A program made the position numbers and the translations under genes. The notes under the pieces are model-generated. The model did not search any database and was not told where the DNA came from. It worked only from the letters and a program-made list of their open reading frames with translations. Below, one piece after another: positions 1-5,623 of a stretch of DNA of 6,626 nt; position 1 is the stretch's first letter, and the number at the start of each line of letters is the position of its first letter. The stretch comes from Eubacterium sp. GTDB taxonomy: Bacteria; Bacillota; Clostridia; Oscillospirales; Acutalibacteraceae. The stretch covers positions 1 to 6,626 of the forward strand of contig JAIDEF010000183.1 in NCBI GenBank assembly GCA_029054965.1, in the 5' to 3' direction.

Positions 1-345
1 CAGTAATTGTGTAGGTGTTTCTGTCATTTTGGAAATATATTCATCATAGGTTTTGCAGCTTTGTGCCAGATCAGTAAAATCAACAATTGTTAAATCTTCA
101 AAAAATTCTTCTTTCAGTGTTTTGCTGAGTGCATTTAATGAATTTCTGTTGCTTTTTAATATCGGAACAGGGAACTCAATTATTCCGCTATGAATATTAT
201 TGTCAGCATCCTTAACATCACAGCCAACAACAGAGGGATACTTCATTCCCAGTGTTATTCCGAGAATGGCAGCAGTGTTCGCTATTATACCGAGTGGCAA
301 ATTTTCATCAATTACTATAACACATTTATCATTTTCAAAGTTCAT
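1..345 (-). CDS. DUF2000 family protein, C-terminus cut by window edge
   Basis: This reading frame of 115 codons runs open to base 1, so the C-terminus is missing; DUF2000 proteins are usually about 130-140 residues, so perhaps 20 are lost. I recognise the family from the N-terminal pattern: a hydrophobic strand ending CVIVIDENLPLG, then IANTAAILGITLG, then YPSVVGCDVKDADN, and later IIEFPVPILKSN. The molecular function of DUF2000 is unknown; from memory, its fold resembles peptidyl-tRNA hydrolase 2, but I see no basis for assigning that activity here. It looks soluble and cytoplasmic, with no signal peptide. The start is supported by AGAGGA at 360-355, nine bases upstream. Its first 11 bases overlap the end of the EamA gene, so it is probably the third gene of the araC-eamA transcript and translationally coupled to it. 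Family assignment is fairly secure. Confidence 0.85.
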   Translation of the reverse strand, partial: MNFENDKCVIVIDENLPLGIIANTAAILGITLGMKYPSVVGCDVKDADNNIHSGIIEFPVPILKSNRNSLNALSKTLKEEFFEDLTIVDFTDLAQSCKTYDEYISKMTETPTQLL

Positions 346-1243
346 TTTTTCTATTCCTCTTTCTATCGAATTTGATTTCAGAAACAAAAAGTCCTATTAG
401 TGTAAACACAGTACCTATTGCAGAAATTGCAGTGAATTTTTCTTTCAAAAAAATTGCTGATGTCAACACCGTAATAACAGGAACAAGATAAATATATATA
501 CTTGTTTTAATTGCCCCAAGTTTTTTCACTGCATAGTTCCAGGTAACAAAGCATAGTGCCGATGCTCCTAAGCCCAAATACAGAAGATTAAGAATGTTTT
601 TAGTTTCTGATATTTTATTAATGTCAAAGCTCAGATTAAATATAAATACTAACGGCAGCATAAAGATAATTCCGTATGTAAATATTCTTCTTGTGGTGTG
701 TATTGTGTTGTAACCAAAGCTGCTGATTTTCTTTGTAAGCAATGAATAAATTGCCCAGACAAAGGCGGCAATCAAAGCCAAAATATCACCGAGAGGATTA
801 ATCTGTGCTTTTGTTCCGTTAAAGCTGATAAGACAAATTCCTATAATTGCAATGCCGAAGCCGATAAAAAAATTTGCTTTTAGCTTTTCATCATTCTTGA
901 TAAATATGCGTGAAAGAATGGCTGTGAAGAAAGGTGCTGTTGAAATGATTACGCCAACATTCGATGCCATTGTGTGCGTTAGTGCAATATTTTCAATCAG
1001 ATAATAAAGACATATTCCGCTTAGTCCTGCACCGGCAAAGGTTAATTCCTCCCTTATGCTTTTGAATTTGAATAGTTTTGGTGAAATGATGAGCAGTGCA
1101 ATTAATCCTAAAACAAAGCGAATAAACAGTATTTCAATAGGCGTAAAGTCTGATAGCAATAGCTTTGTTGATATAAACGTAGTTCCCCATATTATGATTG
1201 TAATAAAAGCGGATATATGAGCGTTTAACATATTATTTTTCAT
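335..1243 (-). CDS. EamA/DMT-superfamily transporter, probable exporter
   Basis: This 302-residue inner-membrane protein has the size and layout of the drug/metabolite transporter (DMT) superfamily: two tandem EamA domains with about ten hydrophobic helices. Domain 1 (about residues 8-140) contains the typical WGTTFISTK stretch (19-27) and the ENIALTHTMASNVGVIIS region (84-101). Domain 2 (about 150-290) contains LVPVITVLTSAIFLKEKF (253-270), a classic EamA end-of-domain signature. A basic tail (KFDRKRNRKN) follows the last helix. Family members export amino acids, metabolites or drugs; the substrate cannot be predicted here. I chose the ATG at 1243 because AAGGAG (1256-1251) lies seven bases upstream. 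An in-frame ATG at 1291 would add 16 hydrophilic residues, lies deep within the regulator gene and lacks comparable support. The gene overlaps the AraC gene and the DUF2000 gene by 11 bases each, so the three are likely co-translated, with the AraC protein the obvious candidate controller. Confidence 0.92.
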   Translation of the reverse strand: MKNNMLNAHISAFITIIIWGTTFISTKLLLSDFTPIEILFIRFVLGLIALLIISPKLFKFKSIREELTFAGAGLSGICLYYLIENIALTHTMASNVGVIISTAPFFTAILSRIFIKNDEKLKANFFIGFGIAIIGICLISFNGTKAQINPLGDILALIAAFVWAIYSLLTKKISSFGYNTIHTTRRIFTYGIIFMLPLVFIFNLSFDINKISETKNILNLLYLGLGASALCFVTWNYAVKKLGAIKTSIYIYLVPVITVLTSAIFLKEKFTAISAIGTVFTLIGLFVSEIKFDRKRNRKNEL

Positions 1244-2060
1244 TGTTCTTCTCCTTGAATATTCGTCTGTAGGCGGCAGGGGATAGTCCAATGAACATAT
1301 TGAAGGAGTTTGTGAAATGACTTTGGTCAGAAAAGCCTGTCAGCATCGCAGCATCAACAGGTGATATACCTTGCTCTAAAAGCTCTTTTGCTTTGTTGAT
1401 TCTTATAGTCTGCAGATATCTGTAGGGTGTAACGCCCTTTGTTTTGGTGAAAGCCCTGAGTATGGTTGATTTGCTGAGATTACAGCAAAGACATAAATCA
1501 TTCAGTGTGATATGATTATTGTAGTTTTTCTCCATAAAATCACAGGCTTTGCATATTTCCTCACTGCATAACGGCAGGCTTTGCGAAAACGGCTGTACGT
1601 ATTGTTCAATTAAAAGTGAAATGAGCAGTAAAAGCAATTCTTCCTTTTCAAATTCCTTTGAGCCGTTCATTATTATTTTGTGCAGTGAACTGAGGTAGCC
1701 TCCTAATTCATGATTGACGATTACATTTTCTGCAAATTCAGGTAATTCGGCTTTGCCTGTAATTTCCTTTGCCAATAACTGCATAGTATCTTTTGAAATG
1801 TTTATCCCTCTGTAATCAAAGGTTTCACCGTCAGACTGAATACACCCGTGACTGTCATTTGGATTGAAAATTAATATGTTCCCCTTGGTGATGGTGTATT
1901 CCTTATTTTTGCAGGACATTAATCGTGTTCCCGACTCAACAAAGCCGATTACATAATAATCGTGAAAGTGAATTGGAAAGGGCTGAACAATTCCTTTTAA
2001 TTGATATGCCTCAAGCTTTAAATCCTCATCATAGCATATTGTACGTGTTTCCTTTTTCAA
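1233..2060 (-). CDS. AraC-family transcriptional regulator with cupin sensor domain
   Basis: This is a 275-residue cytoplasmic DNA-binding protein. The N-terminal half (about residues 20-90) is an AraC-type cupin sensor: it has the HFHDYYVIGFVESG motif (31-44) and the KGNILIFNPNDSHGC strand-turn (59-73). The C-terminal half (about 170-268) is the double helix-turn-helix of the AraC/XylS family. The first HTH is around ITLNDLCLCCNLSKSTILRA (184-203); the second is around ISPVDAAMLTGFSDQSHFTN (232-251) and is followed by the conserved LSPAAYRR. A helical linker separates the two. The start codon is TTG, not ATG, but a near-perfect GGAGGTGA lies just upstream and the next in-frame methionine would be inside or beyond the cupin, so the TTG is well supported. 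It heads a likely three-gene unit with the EamA transporter and DUF2000 protein. By analogy with similar pairs it probably activates the exporter gene in response to a ligand. The ligand is unknown. Confidence 0.93.
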   Translation of the reverse strand: MKKETRTICYDEDLKLEAYQLKGIVQPFPIHFHDYYVIGFVESGTRLMSCKNKEYTITKGNILIFNPNDSHGCIQSDGETFDYRGINISKDTMQLLAKEITGKAELPEFAENVIVNHELGGYLSSLHKIIMNGSKEFEKEELLLLLISLLIEQYVQPFSQSLPLCSEEICKACDFMEKNYNNHITLNDLCLCCNLSKSTILRAFTKTKGVTPYRYLQTIRINKAKELLEQGISPVDAAMLTGFSDQSHFTNSFNMFIGLSPAAYRRIFKEKNNEK

Positions 2061-2064
2061 TATC

Positions 2065-2072
2065 TCACCTCC
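2065..2072 (-). promoter_or_regulatory. Strong Shine-Dalgarno that fixes the TTG start of the AraC gene
   Basis: The minus strand reads GGAGGTGA here, with seven bases between GGAGG and the TTG at 2060-2058. No ATG is suitably placed, so this site decides the start. Confidence 0.85.
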
Positions 2073-2082
2073 GAATATTTAT

Positions 2083-2088
2083 ATTATA
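2083..2088 (-). promoter_or_regulatory. Predicted -10 box of the araC-eamA-DUF2000 unit
   Basis: A consensus TATAAT lies on the minus strand 22 bases before the TTG start of the regulator, downstream of the DUF2804 terminator. At 17-base spacing the -35 position reads AAGATT (2111-2106), a poor match. A TTTACA at 2116-2111 is too far away (22 bases). A weak -35 fits a promoter that needs an activator, possibly the AraC protein itself, but that is inference. Confidence 0.5.
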
Positions 2089-2125
2089 GTCAGCAATGAT
2101 TAAAAAATCTTGTAAAATATCTTCA

Positions 2126-2156
2126 ATAAAAAACGGTATAGCAGAACTATACCGTT
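2126..2156 (-). terminator. Rho-independent terminator of the DUF2804 gene
   Basis: A perfect 10-base-pair stem joins AACGGTATAG (2132-2141) and CTATACCGTT (2147-2156) around a 5-base loop (2142-2146). On the minus strand the stem runs directly into six T residues (2133-2128) and then ATT. It begins about ten bases after the DUF2804 stop codon and separates that gene from the AraC gene. The plus-strand side has no T tract, and there is no plus-strand gene here to end. Confidence 0.92.
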
Positions 2157-2166
2157 AATTTATTTA

Positions 2167-3195
2167 TTACCACTTATTGCAGACCTTTTCGCAGAACGCA
2201 TACATATCCTTAATTTCAAGCACCGTGCCGTCATCAAGTATTGCAGTTCCGTTAAACAATCCGTGCACCTGATGGGTTTTCATACCGAAAATGTTCAGCG
2301 GCATCATATTGCTGTAGTTGTCATAGAAAGGGGTCATAATCAAATCAAGGCGTCCTTCTTTATCTATGAAGTGCCAGGGCTTCATCCAGTTGCTATTTGT
2401 TTCAGGGTCATCAACCAAATAAACCTCACCAAGCTTATGGCATTTCCCATCGTAAAACAGTGCTGTTTCTGTAGCTTTTTCAGTGTTTCCAAAGCCCCAT
2501 GTCAATTCAAATCCGAATGACTTTCCGTTAATATAAGTGCTGCCGTTTGCCCAGTACCACATATTTGAATAGGGCCAAATACCTCTGCCCCAGTCCAGCA
2601 CAGTAAAGGTGTCCTTGTCTGAAAAATCAATGCTCCTGTTACCAAGCTTAACCACTCCTTTGGTTTTCATACAATTGATTTTGTTGGTATAGAAAAAATG
2701 CCCCTGTTTATCAAAGGGCGTTGCAATTGTAATGCTTTCGTGTTCGGGCAGTTTTTCAATAAAAAATTCCGCCTTAAGCCTTTTTCCCTTGCACTGGCCC
2801 TCAAACAGCAGTGATCCGCCGTTATCTTTAATATCGAAGATAAGCTTTGTATTGCCCTTTTGGAAGGTGAAATAATTTGCAGTGTCACCATTAATATTAA
2901 GTCTGTTCTTATGCGGTGTATTAAGCTCAAGTCCCATACAGTCAAATTTTTCACCTGTTTTTAAATCAACATAGCCAAAGGTTGCACAGGAGGCAAGTGA
3001 AATGTTAAAGAAATTAATCTGTACCATTTTGCTGCCGTTACAGATTTGATAAAAATCCCATTCCTTAAGGCGCATAATTGATGGTGATATGCAATCTCTG
3101 TTGTACTCATAAAGGTTTCGTCTGCACCATCCCGGGTTGTTCAGTGAACCATCGGGATTAAGCAAAGGTGTTTTTTGTGTGATTTCATTTTGCAT
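2167..3195 (-). CDS. DUF2804 family protein
   Basis: This gene encodes a 342-residue protein that I assign to DUF2804, a family of unknown function. The evidence is the opening LLNPDGSLNNPGW (11-23), the strand-rich middle, and the aromatic signature DWGRGIWPYSNMWYWANG (201-218) followed by GKSFGFELTWGFG (224-236). The pattern of alternating strands, Gly turns and many Trp/Tyr/Phe residues suggests a mostly beta, possibly lipocalin-like (calycin) barrel that may bind a hydrophobic ligand; that is inference. There is no signal peptide or membrane segment, so it is probably cytoplasmic. The ATG at 3195 is chosen because AGGAGGT (3208-3202) lies six bases upstream. An in-frame ATG at 3216 has no ribosome binding site and would sit within a few bases of the predicted transcription start. 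The gene appears to be a single-gene unit with its own promoter and terminator, divergent from recD2. Confidence 0.85.
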   Translation of the reverse strand: MQNEITQKTPLLNPDGSLNNPGWCRRNLYEYNRDCISPSIMRLKEWDFYQICNGSKMVQINFFNISLASCATFGYVDLKTGEKFDCMGLELNTPHKNRLNINGDTANYFTFQKGNTKLIFDIKDNGGSLLFEGQCKGKRLKAEFFIEKLPEHESITIATPFDKQGHFFYTNKINCMKTKGVVKLGNRSIDFSDKDTFTVLDWGRGIWPYSNMWYWANGSTYINGKSFGFELTWGFGNTEKATETALFYDGKCHKLGEVYLVDDPETNSNWMKPWHFIDKEGRLDLIMTPFYDNYSNMMPLNIFGMKTHQVHGLFNGTAILDDGTVLEIKDMYAFCEKVCNKW

Positions 3196-3227
3196 AGCCT
3201 GACCTCCTGATTTCATTTTATAAGTTT

Positions 3228-3256
3228 ATATTACTTTAATATCAAAGTTTTGTAAA
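3228..3256 (-). promoter_or_regulatory. Predicted sigma-A-type promoter of the DUF2804 gene
   Basis: The minus strand reads TTTACA (3256-3251), a 17-base spacer, then TAATAT (3233-3228). This would start transcription near 3221 and leave a leader of about 26 bases carrying the strong Shine-Dalgarno. A 16-base near-palindrome fills most of the spacer (listed separately). Confidence 0.65.
3233..3248. promoter_or_regulatory. Operator-like 16-base dyad within the DUF2804 promoter
   Basis: On the minus strand the sequence is ACTTTGATATTAAAGT. It matches its own reverse complement at 14 of 16 positions; only the pair at positions 6 and 11 differs. It lies between the -35 and -10 boxes, where a bound repressor would block RNA polymerase. 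The region is AT-rich, so chance is possible, and no matching regulator is identified. Confidence 0.4.
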
Positions 3257-3271
3257 GAAATTATTTTTCTC

Positions 3272-3312
3272 TGTAACTTTTGCTTGGTTTATGCTATAAT
3301 TTATTTTATAAT
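3272..3312 (+). promoter_or_regulatory. Predicted promoter region of recD2, two overlapping candidates
   Basis: Two -10 boxes with the exact sequence TATAAT occur 12 bases apart. The first (3295-3300) has the extended form TGCTATAAT with a poor -35 (TGTAAC, 3272-3277). The second (3307-3312) has TTGGTT at 3284-3289 with a 17-base spacer. Either would start transcription upstream of the ATG at 3335. Their position also argues against the upstream in-frame ATG at 3284. Confidence 0.6.
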
Positions 3313-3323
3313 CAATTATAAAA
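3304..3323. repeat. Perfect AT-only inverted repeat in the recD2 leader
   Basis: TTTTATAAT (3304-3312) and ATTATAAAA (3315-3323) are exact reverse complements separated by CA. The left arm contains the second -10 box and the right arm ends two bases before the GGAG ribosome binding site. It could be a protein-binding site. As an RNA hairpin it would be weak, since all pairs are A-U and the loop is tiny. Confidence 0.5.
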
Positions 3324-3334
3324 ATGGAGCGGTT

Positions 3335-5557
3335 ATGGCTGAAGAACTGGAAAATTTAACAGGTATAATTGAAGATATAACCTATCTGAACGAGTCAACA
3401 GGCTTTGGTGTTATCGAGGTTGATGCTAAGGAGGAATTTGTAACTGTTGTTGGAGTTCTGGGCAATGTTATGATAGGAGAGGAAGCTGTGTTTCAAGGGG
3501 AGTGGGTTATGCACCCAACCTTTGGCAGACAGTTTAAGGCAGTGCGTCTTCAGCGAACTCTGCCTGCTGACGCATCGGGTATGCTGCGTTTCCTTTCAGC
3601 AGGTATTGTCAAGGGTGTGCGCGAGGCAACAGCAACTAAAATTGTTGAGCATTTCGGTGCAGAAACTTTTAATGTTATTGAGAATGAGCCTGAACGCTTA
3701 GCTGAAATTAAAGGCATAACAAGGTCAAAGGCTAAAAAAATCAGTGCCGATTTTAAAATGCAGTTTGCGGCACGTGATGTTATGAATGGTCTTGCTGAGC
3801 TTGGATTAAGTCAGCAGGAGGCGTTTGATGCCTATAATCTATATAAATCAAATGCTCTTGATATTATAAAAGAAAACCCTTATGCCTTTGTCGGTGAGGC
3901 AGGAGCATTCTCCTTTGAAAGGGCAGACGAAATTGCATTTACGCTTGATGAGCCGCCCTTATTTGATTATCGCTCTCAGGCAGGTGTTGTTTATGTTGTA
4001 AGACATAATCTGAATAATGGTCATACCTGCCTGCCGAGAAACAGTATTATAAAGCCTGCGATGTCACTTCTTGACTGCAGTGAGGATGAGGTTGAAATTG
4101 CTATAGATAATGCGATAGATGTTAAGCAGCTTGTCAGTGAGGATATTGACGGCAGGGATTTTTTGTTTTTGCCTGAGATTTATCGTGCTGAGTCAGCTAT
4201 AGCAGAACGTATTCAGGTTATGTTGAATTTTCCGCCGCAGCAAAAGGACATTACTACTGACGAGATTTTAGCTTTTGAACAGCTTAATGATATTGTTTTT
4301 GATGAGAAGCAGAGAACGGCAATCGAAATTGCTGTTAATAAGGGTATGCTTATTTTGACAGGCGGACCGGGTACAGGTAAAACTACAACTGTTAAGGGTA
4401 TAATCAGTCTTATGAAGAATAGAGGGCTTGATGTTGCTTTGGCTGCACCGACGGGCAGGGCAGCAAAAAGAATGAGCGAGCTTACGGGCTATGAGGCCAA
4501 AACCATTCACCGTCTGCTTGAGGTTGAATATAAGGACGGTGCAGCAGAGCCGAGCTTTTGCCATAATCTCAGAAACCCTCTTGAATGTGATGCTGTAATT
4601 GTTGATGAGCTTTCAATGGTTGATGTTACAATATTTGCAGCATTGCTTGATGCTCTGCCGCTTTCCTGCAGACTTATTATGGTTGGTGATAGGGATCAGC
4701 TTCCGCCTGTGGGTGCAGGGAATGTGCTTGCCGATTTAATCAAAAGCGGTTTAATCGGAGTTGTAAGTCTTGATAAAATTTTCCGCCAGGCAATGGAGAG
4801 CAGAATTGTTTCAAATGCTCATCGTGTTGTTAATGGCGAAATGCCTGAATTCTGTAATGACTCGAGCTCTGATTTCTTTTTACTGAATGAGGATTCACGC
4901 TATAATGCACCGAGAAAGCTTGTTAATTTGGTAATTAACAGAATACCTGCAGGCTATGGATATAATCCGCTGTCGGATATACAAGTGCTCTGTCCAAGCC
5001 GAAAGGGTGAGGTTGGAACCGAAAATCTTAATGCTCTTTTGCAGGAGAAGTTAAATCCGCCTTCAAGAGATAAGACTGAAATAAGAAACCGTGGTTATAT
5101 ACTCCGTGAGGGGGACAAGGTTATGCAGATAAAGAATAACTATGATGTTCCTTGGTTTAAAAGTGACGAAAACGGCACAGGTGTATTCAATGGTGATATA
5201 GGAATTTTAACGCGCATTGATAAGGCAAATGATATTATTAATGTTCAGTTTGATGACAGAGAAGCAATGTACAGTATTGATAACGCTAAGGAAATTGAGC
5301 TTGCTTATGCAATGACAGTGCACAAAAGCCAGGGCAGTGAATTTGACGTGGTTGTTATGCCTACTATCAATACTCCGCCCAAGCTTGCTTACAGGAACTT
5401 GTTTTACACTGCATTGACACGTGCTAAAAGTCTGCTTATTATTGTTGGTAATCACGGCTCAATAAAGGCAATGGTAGATAATGATAAAAAGAGCAGGCGG
5501 TACAGTGCACTCATACATTTTTTGTATAAGGAAAATTCAAATCCTTTTGAATCTTGA
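3335..5557 (+). CDS. recD2: RecD2 family ATP-dependent DNA helicase (SF1B)
   Basis: This 740-residue protein has full family length and matches the RecD2/YrrC helicases, found in bacteria that often lack RecBCD; they unwind DNA 5'-to-3' and act in repair and replication fork maintenance. Domain order: N-terminal OB fold (about 5-72), helix-hairpin-helix region (about 80-225), then the two RecA-like motor domains. All main motifs are intact: Walker A GGPGTGKT (343-350), motif Ia APTGRAAKRM, Walker B VDELS (423-427), motif III GDRDQLPPVG (from 451), motif IV FRQ (Arg484), an inserted SH3-like domain (about 586-650), motif V VHKSQGSEFD (His663 onward) and motif VI YTALTRAK (Arg696). The ATG at 3335 is preceded by GGAG at 3326-3329; an in-frame ATG at 3284 would add 17 residues but lies upstream of the predicted promoter -10 boxes. 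Codon use resembles the neighbours. The next gene, mreB-like, follows 66 bases later on the same strand with no terminator between. Confidence 0.97.
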   Translation: MAEELENLTGIIEDITYLNESTGFGVIEVDAKEEFVTVVGVLGNVMIGEEAVFQGEWVMHPTFGRQFKAVRLQRTLPADASGMLRFLSAGIVKGVREATATKIVEHFGAETFNVIENEPERLAEIKGITRSKAKKISADFKMQFAARDVMNGLAELGLSQQEAFDAYNLYKSNALDIIKENPYAFVGEAGAFSFERADEIAFTLDEPPLFDYRSQAGVVYVVRHNLNNGHTCLPRNSIIKPAMSLLDCSEDEVEIAIDNAIDVKQLVSEDIDGRDFLFLPEIYRAESAIAERIQVMLNFPPQQKDITTDEILAFEQLNDIVFDEKQRTAIEIAVNKGMLILTGGPGTGKTTTVKGIISLMKNRGLDVALAAPTGRAAKRMSELTGYEAKTIHRLLEVEYKDGAAEPSFCHNLRNPLECDAVIVDELSMVDVTIFAALLDALPLSCRLIMVGDRDQLPPVGAGNVLADLIKSGLIGVVSLDKIFRQAMESRIVSNAHRVVNGEMPEFCNDSSSDFFLLNEDSRYNAPRKLVNLVINRIPAGYGYNPLSDIQVLCPSRKGEVGTENLNALLQEKLNPPSRDKTEIRNRGYILREGDKVMQIKNNYDVPWFKSDENGTGVFNGDIGILTRIDKANDIINVQFDDREAMYSIDNAKEIELAYAMTVHKSQGSEFDVVVMPTINTPPKLAYRNLFYTALTRAKSLLIIVGNHGSIKAMVDNDKKSRRYSALIHFLYKENSNPFES

Positions 5558-5582
5558 CATTATGCTTTTTTTAAAGTAACAT
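5554..5582 (+). promoter_or_regulatory. Predicted sigma-A-type promoter of the mreB-like gene
   Basis: A perfect TTGACA (5554-5559) overlaps the recD2 stop codon (TGA 5555-5557). After a 17-base spacer comes TAACAT (5577-5582), four of six matches to TATAAT. The expected start near 5589 gives a leader of about 35 bases. No hairpin terminator is visible between the two genes, so read-through from recD2 may contribute as well. Confidence 0.65.
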
Positions 5583-5623
5583 TAATATATTAGTTTTTAG
5601 TATTTGTTATAAGGGTTGTTATT

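Noticed and set aside
190..400. Two short plus-strand open frames opposite the DUF2000 and EamA genes
   Set aside because: They are antisense to recognisable protein families, and overlap each other in different frames without any recognisable domain or good ribosome binding site.
1244..1291. Longer EamA protein starting at the ATG at 1291
   Set aside because: The extra 16 residues are hydrophilic and overlap the conserved AraC C-terminus in another frame; the ATG at 1243 has a clear AAGGAG seven bases upstream and precedes the first membrane helix directly.
2263..2954. Open frames of 85 and 95 codons inside the DUF2804 gene
   Set aside because: One is antisense and the other is out of frame with the clearly conserved DUF2804 reading frame; neither resembles a known protein.
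3196..3216. Longer DUF2804 protein starting at the ATG at 3216
   Set aside because: It has no Shine-Dalgarno and would place the strong AGGAGGT site inside the coding sequence.
3284..3334. N-terminal extension of RecD2 from an upstream in-frame ATG at 3284
   Set aside because: No ribosome binding site precedes it, it lies before the predicted -10 boxes, and RecD2 homology begins right after the ATG at 3335, which has GGAG at proper spacing.
4268..5455. Two minus-strand open frames of 98 and 82 codons inside recD2
   Set aside because: They lie opposite intact helicase motifs and are Cys/Ser/Asn-rich in the way expected of antisense translation of coding DNA.
5560..5623. Possible recD2 terminator at the T7 run (about 5566-5572), and the short palindrome TAATATATTA (5583-5592)
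   Set aside because: No GC-containing stem precedes the T run, and the palindrome is a low-complexity AT dyad with no loop, so I do not call a terminator.
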